Shown: in pieces, positions 6,506 through 8,006 of the stretch
How positions within the stretch are numbered: position 1 is the first letter of the stretch
Layout of the letters: every line of letters begins with the position of its first letter
Assembly (NCBI GenBank): GCA_030151925.1
Contig: JASLCY010000012.1
Span: 1 to 8,006 of the forward strand
Direction of reading: 5' to 3'
Source of the DNA: Oligoflexus sp.
GTDB taxonomy: Bacteria > Bdellovibrionota_B > Oligoflexia > Oligoflexales > Oligoflexaceae
Length of the DNA stretch: 8,006 nucleotides
Translations under genes and position numbers: made by a program
The notes under the pieces: model-generated
Told to the model about the DNA's origin: nothing
Databases searched by the model: none
What the model saw: the letters and a program-made list of their open reading frames with translations, nothing else

Positions 6506-6539
6506 CGGCAATCCTACACAAATTGTGTTTACATTGCCG
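6506..6539. promoter_or_regulatory. Nested inverted repeat upstream of the HisKA gene
   Basis: An inner dyad ACACAA-A-TTGTGT (6516-6528) is perfect around one central base. It is framed by an outer pair CGGCAAT (6506-6512) and ATTGCCG (6533-6539), also perfect, with centres half a base apart. It lies 53 to 86 bases before the ATG at 6453, in the 150-base gap after the lipoprotein gene. There is no T-run, and the inner loop is too tight for a full RNA stem, so a protein operator is more likely than a terminator. I see no convincing -35/-10 pair beside it. Apart from this dyad the gap 6454-6603 shows nothing I can name. Confidence 0.4.
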
Positions 6540-6603
6540 TATGATCCGAGGCTTTCATGAGAACATCGGTGCCGCGGCCTCTGTCATGGGATTCGGGAAA
6601 CGC

Positions 6604-7494
6604 TCAATTCTTCTCCCGGATCTTGTAACCGGCCTCTTTCAGGAGGACGAGCAGGCCATGAGGCCCCGCGAAATGCGCGGCTCCTACGGCGATGAGAGTG
6701 TGGTGCCGGCCTTTGAGCTTCGGCAGGAGGCGCACCCAGTTTTGGTTCCTCTCGTCGAGCATCTTCTGCCGGAGGTTCTCGGGGAACTCCTTCAGCATCT
6801 CGTCGAGCGTCGCGGAATCGCCGTTCTTGAAAGCGTCTTTCAGCTTCTTGTACTCGTCCGTCTCGCTGCTGGTCTCGTCGATCACCGACTTCAGCTCATC
6901 GAGCGTGAACACCTCGGAGAGCATGTGCAGCTGCTCTTCGGGCGTCTCGAAGGTGCGCGTCGTCTTCTGCTCGGTCCGGGCCGTTTCGAAGATCACCTGG
7001 TCGATCGACTCGCGCGCGGGATCATCGCCGCCTTCCTGCGTCTGCGCCTGCAGGAGTTTGGTGCCGGCCGCCATGGGCGTGAGGCGGTCGACCTCGGCTT
7101 CGGGCGTATTCGCATGATAGCTTCGCAGCAGAGCGATATATTTCGTCCAGTAGGTCGCGCCGAGCTTTTGCCGGAGGCTTTCGCCCGCGGGCAGAAATAG
7201 ATAGCGTTTGAGGAGCGACGGACTCATCTGGTCCAGATCGGTTTCGATGATGACGGTATCCGAGTCTTTTAAACGTCCCCATAGCTGGGGATCCATGTCG
7301 GAAGGGGCAATGCCAACATGCATAGTTCCCACCAAGGTCAGGACATCAGAACCCTTTTGGGCTTCCCAGAGAAAACTTTGACGCGTAGGTTTGGATGAGT
7401 TCGTTTGGGAGGCGGAGGACGTCGCGCAGCTGCTAAGGAAGGACCAAACAACGAAAAAAACCGGGGTGAAAAGCCGAGAAAGTCGTAACTGCAT
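6604..7494 (-). CDS. TraB/GumN-family lipoprotein
   Basis: The protein has 296 residues. The N-terminus is a lipoprotein signal: basic start, hydrophobic core VFFVVWSFL, then LSSC with the lipidated Cys at 23, followed by a Ser/Thr-rich linker. The body matches the TraB/GumN family (relatives of Tiki-type metalloproteases). The GTMHVG motif has His59. A conserved Arg is in DERNQNW (R249), and the C-terminal AVGAAHFAGPHGLLVLLKEAGY carries the GxxH histidine H274. These His residues are the proposed metal ligands. It probably acts in the periplasm, anchored to a membrane, and the substrate is unknown. The start is supported by AAGGA six bases upstream (7501-7505). Most bacterial members are annotated as hypothetical, so a peptidase activity is inference from the wider superfamily. 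Confidence 0.8.
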   Translation of the reverse strand: MQLRLSRLFTPVFFVVWSFLSSCATSSASQTNSSKPTRQSFLWEAQKGSDVLTLVGTMHVGIAPSDMDPQLWGRLKDSDTVIIETDLDQMSPSLLKRYLFLPAGESLRQKLGATYWTKYIALLRSYHANTPEAEVDRLTPMAAGTKLLQAQTQEGGDDPARESIDQVIFETARTEQKTTRTFETPEEQLHMLSEVFTLDELKSVIDETSSETDEYKKLKDAFKNGDSATLDEMLKEFPENLRQKMLDERNQNWVRLLPKLKGRHHTLIAVGAAHFAGPHGLLVLLKEAGYKIREKN

Positions 7495-7525
7495 GAAGTA
7501 TCCTTAACGCTGCGCTGTCTTAGTC

Positions 7526-7554
7526 TTGATCCGCATCGAGCAAAAGCTTATAAT
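7526..7554 (+). promoter_or_regulatory. Sigma70-type promoter for the 50-residue gene
   Basis: TTGATC (7526-7531) and TATAAT (7549-7554) are 17 bases apart, with a perfect -10 and a four-of-six -35. Transcription would start near 7561 and give a leader of about 50 bases before ATG 7610. It lies in the divergent gap 7495-7609. No convincing promoter for the opposite lipoprotein gene is visible there. Confidence 0.65.
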
Positions 7555-7609
7555 GATTGCCGAATGAGTGCTATTGCGTCGTTTTCTACTCCAAAGGGGA
7601 TCCAAGCCT

Positions 7610-7762
7610 ATGATGTTTTCCACCAAAGATCTACGCGTGACCTCGGCCTCGGACTTTATCGATATTCTGCCTATCTTCATCTTCGTCGCGTTTATCGGTC
7701 CGTTCCTGCTCGTCGCTTACACCGTGGGCCTGATCTCGGATCTGGTCGGCTGGCTCGATTAA
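7610..7762 (+). CDS. Small single-span membrane protein (50 residues)
   Basis: The protein has a polar start (MMFSTKDLRVTSASDF), one long hydrophobic segment at about residues 17-43 (IDILPIFIFVAFIGPFLLVAY onward in part), and an acidic end (DLVGWLD). I do not recognise a family. The codons favour G or C in the third position like neighbouring genes, and AAGGGGA lies about nine bases before ATG 7610; a second ATG follows directly at 7613. A competing overlapping frame from ATG 7564 has no ribosome site and a composition unlike a protein, so I rejected it. The gene has its own good promoter and ends with its stop overlapping that of the convergent lipid kinase gene. Confidence 0.65.
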   Translation: MMFSTKDLRVTSASDFIDILPIFIFVAFIGPFLLVAYTVGLISDLVGWLD

Positions 7763-8006
7763 GGCTGATGATCGCCGTCTGCGGGTAAGATCGCCCGCAG
7801 CCCGTGTTCGATCACCTCGAACTCAAAACCGCCCCGCCCTATCTCTTCGCCGTCGCCTCGCACGAGTATGCTGTTCTCGTGGCACCGTATCCTGGCCTTG
7901 CCACGCACCGGAATATAGCTCTTCAAACGTTCATGCGGCCTGCGCAGGATGAAGGACCATAACAGCGTCCAGTAATGCCCGAGCGTCCGGGCCTTGAAAA
8001 CGCAGA
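7759..8006 (-). CDS. Diacylglycerol-kinase-family lipid kinase, C-terminal part
   Basis: The last 81 codons of a gene that enters from beyond the window are visible. The segment has a helix with many aromatics (GHYWTLLWSFILRRPHER), then beta strands with SYIPVRGKARIRC, LVRGDGEEIG and FEFEVIEHGLRAILP. This order matches the C-terminal beta domain of the YegS/BmrU/DgkB diacylglycerol kinase superfamily, where an 'xxDGE' turn is followed by a strand and an ALRVLVP-like end. The nucleotide-binding N-terminal domain (GGDGT) is outside the window, so the call rests on this tail alone and the lipid substrate is unknown. The stop (complement of 7759-7761) overlaps the stop of the small plus-strand gene. 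Confidence 0.65.
   Translation of the reverse strand, partial: CVFKARTLGHYWTLLWSFILRRPHERLKSYIPVRGKARIRCHENSILVRGDGEEIGRGGFEFEVIEHGLRAILPADGDHQP

Noticed and set aside
6540..6545. TATGAT on the plus strand as a promoter -10
   Set aside because: No -35 at a suitable distance, and it would only drive antisense RNA into the lipoprotein gene.
6523..7200. Long plus-strand open frame opposite the lipoprotein gene
   Set aside because: It is antisense to a gene with lipobox and TraB/GumN motifs, has no ribosome site and has a composition typical of a shadow frame in G/C-rich DNA.
7564..7788. 74-residue plus-strand frame starting at ATG 7564
   Set aside because: Overlaps the 50-residue gene, lacks a ribosome site, is Arg-rich without a domain, and the alternative frame has a membrane span and a better start.
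7779..7800. CTGCGGG/CCCGCAG inverted repeat after the 50-residue gene as a terminator
   Set aside because: Only seven pairs with an eight-base loop, no T-run, and inside the lipid kinase coding region; not convincing.
1..8006. CRISPR arrays, insertion sequences, tRNA or rRNA genes
   Set aside because: I saw no regularly spaced repeats, transposase motifs, terminal inverted repeats or RNA-gene cloverleaf signals anywhere in the window.

Overview
The window is a gene-dense stretch from a Gram-negative bacterium. Codons favour G or C in the third position. It carries a System I cytochrome c maturation (Ccm) cluster, an outer-membrane-type beta-barrel gene and a lipoprotein gene, so the host has an outer membrane and a periplasm where c-type cytochromes are assembled. 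I would guess a proteobacterium or a Bdellovibrionota/Oligoflexia-like lineage, but nothing here fixes the taxonomy.

Positions 1-4092 (+) form one tightly packed run. The 3' part of a beta-barrel protein gene is followed one base later by ccmA, ccmB, ccmC, ccmD, ccmE and a ccmG/dsbE-type thioredoxin. CcmA/B with CcmC/D load haem onto CcmE and release it, and CcmG supplies reductant to the apocytochrome cysteines. The haem lyase genes ccmF and ccmH are not in the window. A possible extra promoter sits in the 3' end of ccmB. After ccmG come an RNA-type hairpin (4131-4160) and a 43-residue single-span membrane protein (4179-4310).

Positions 4307-7494 lie on the minus strand. In transcription order they are a TraB/GumN-family lipoprotein (7494-6604), a 150-base gap with a nested dyad, and two coupled sensor-kinase-like membrane proteins (6453-5611 and 5614-4307). 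The first kinase-like protein has a normal phospho-acceptor histidine box but stops there, with no ATPase domain. The second has the same six-span plus helical-hairpin layout and an ATPase-like tail, but proline replaces the histidine and the ATP-binding boxes are not recognisable. This pair is the most unusual feature of the window.

From 7526 to the end there is a good sigma70-type promoter driving a 50-residue membrane protein (+), then the C-terminal end of a probable diacylglycerol-kinase-family lipid kinase (-). Both convergent gene pairs in the window meet with their stop codons overlapping by two bases in a TTAA or TTAG tetranucleotide, leaving no intergenic space for a terminator.
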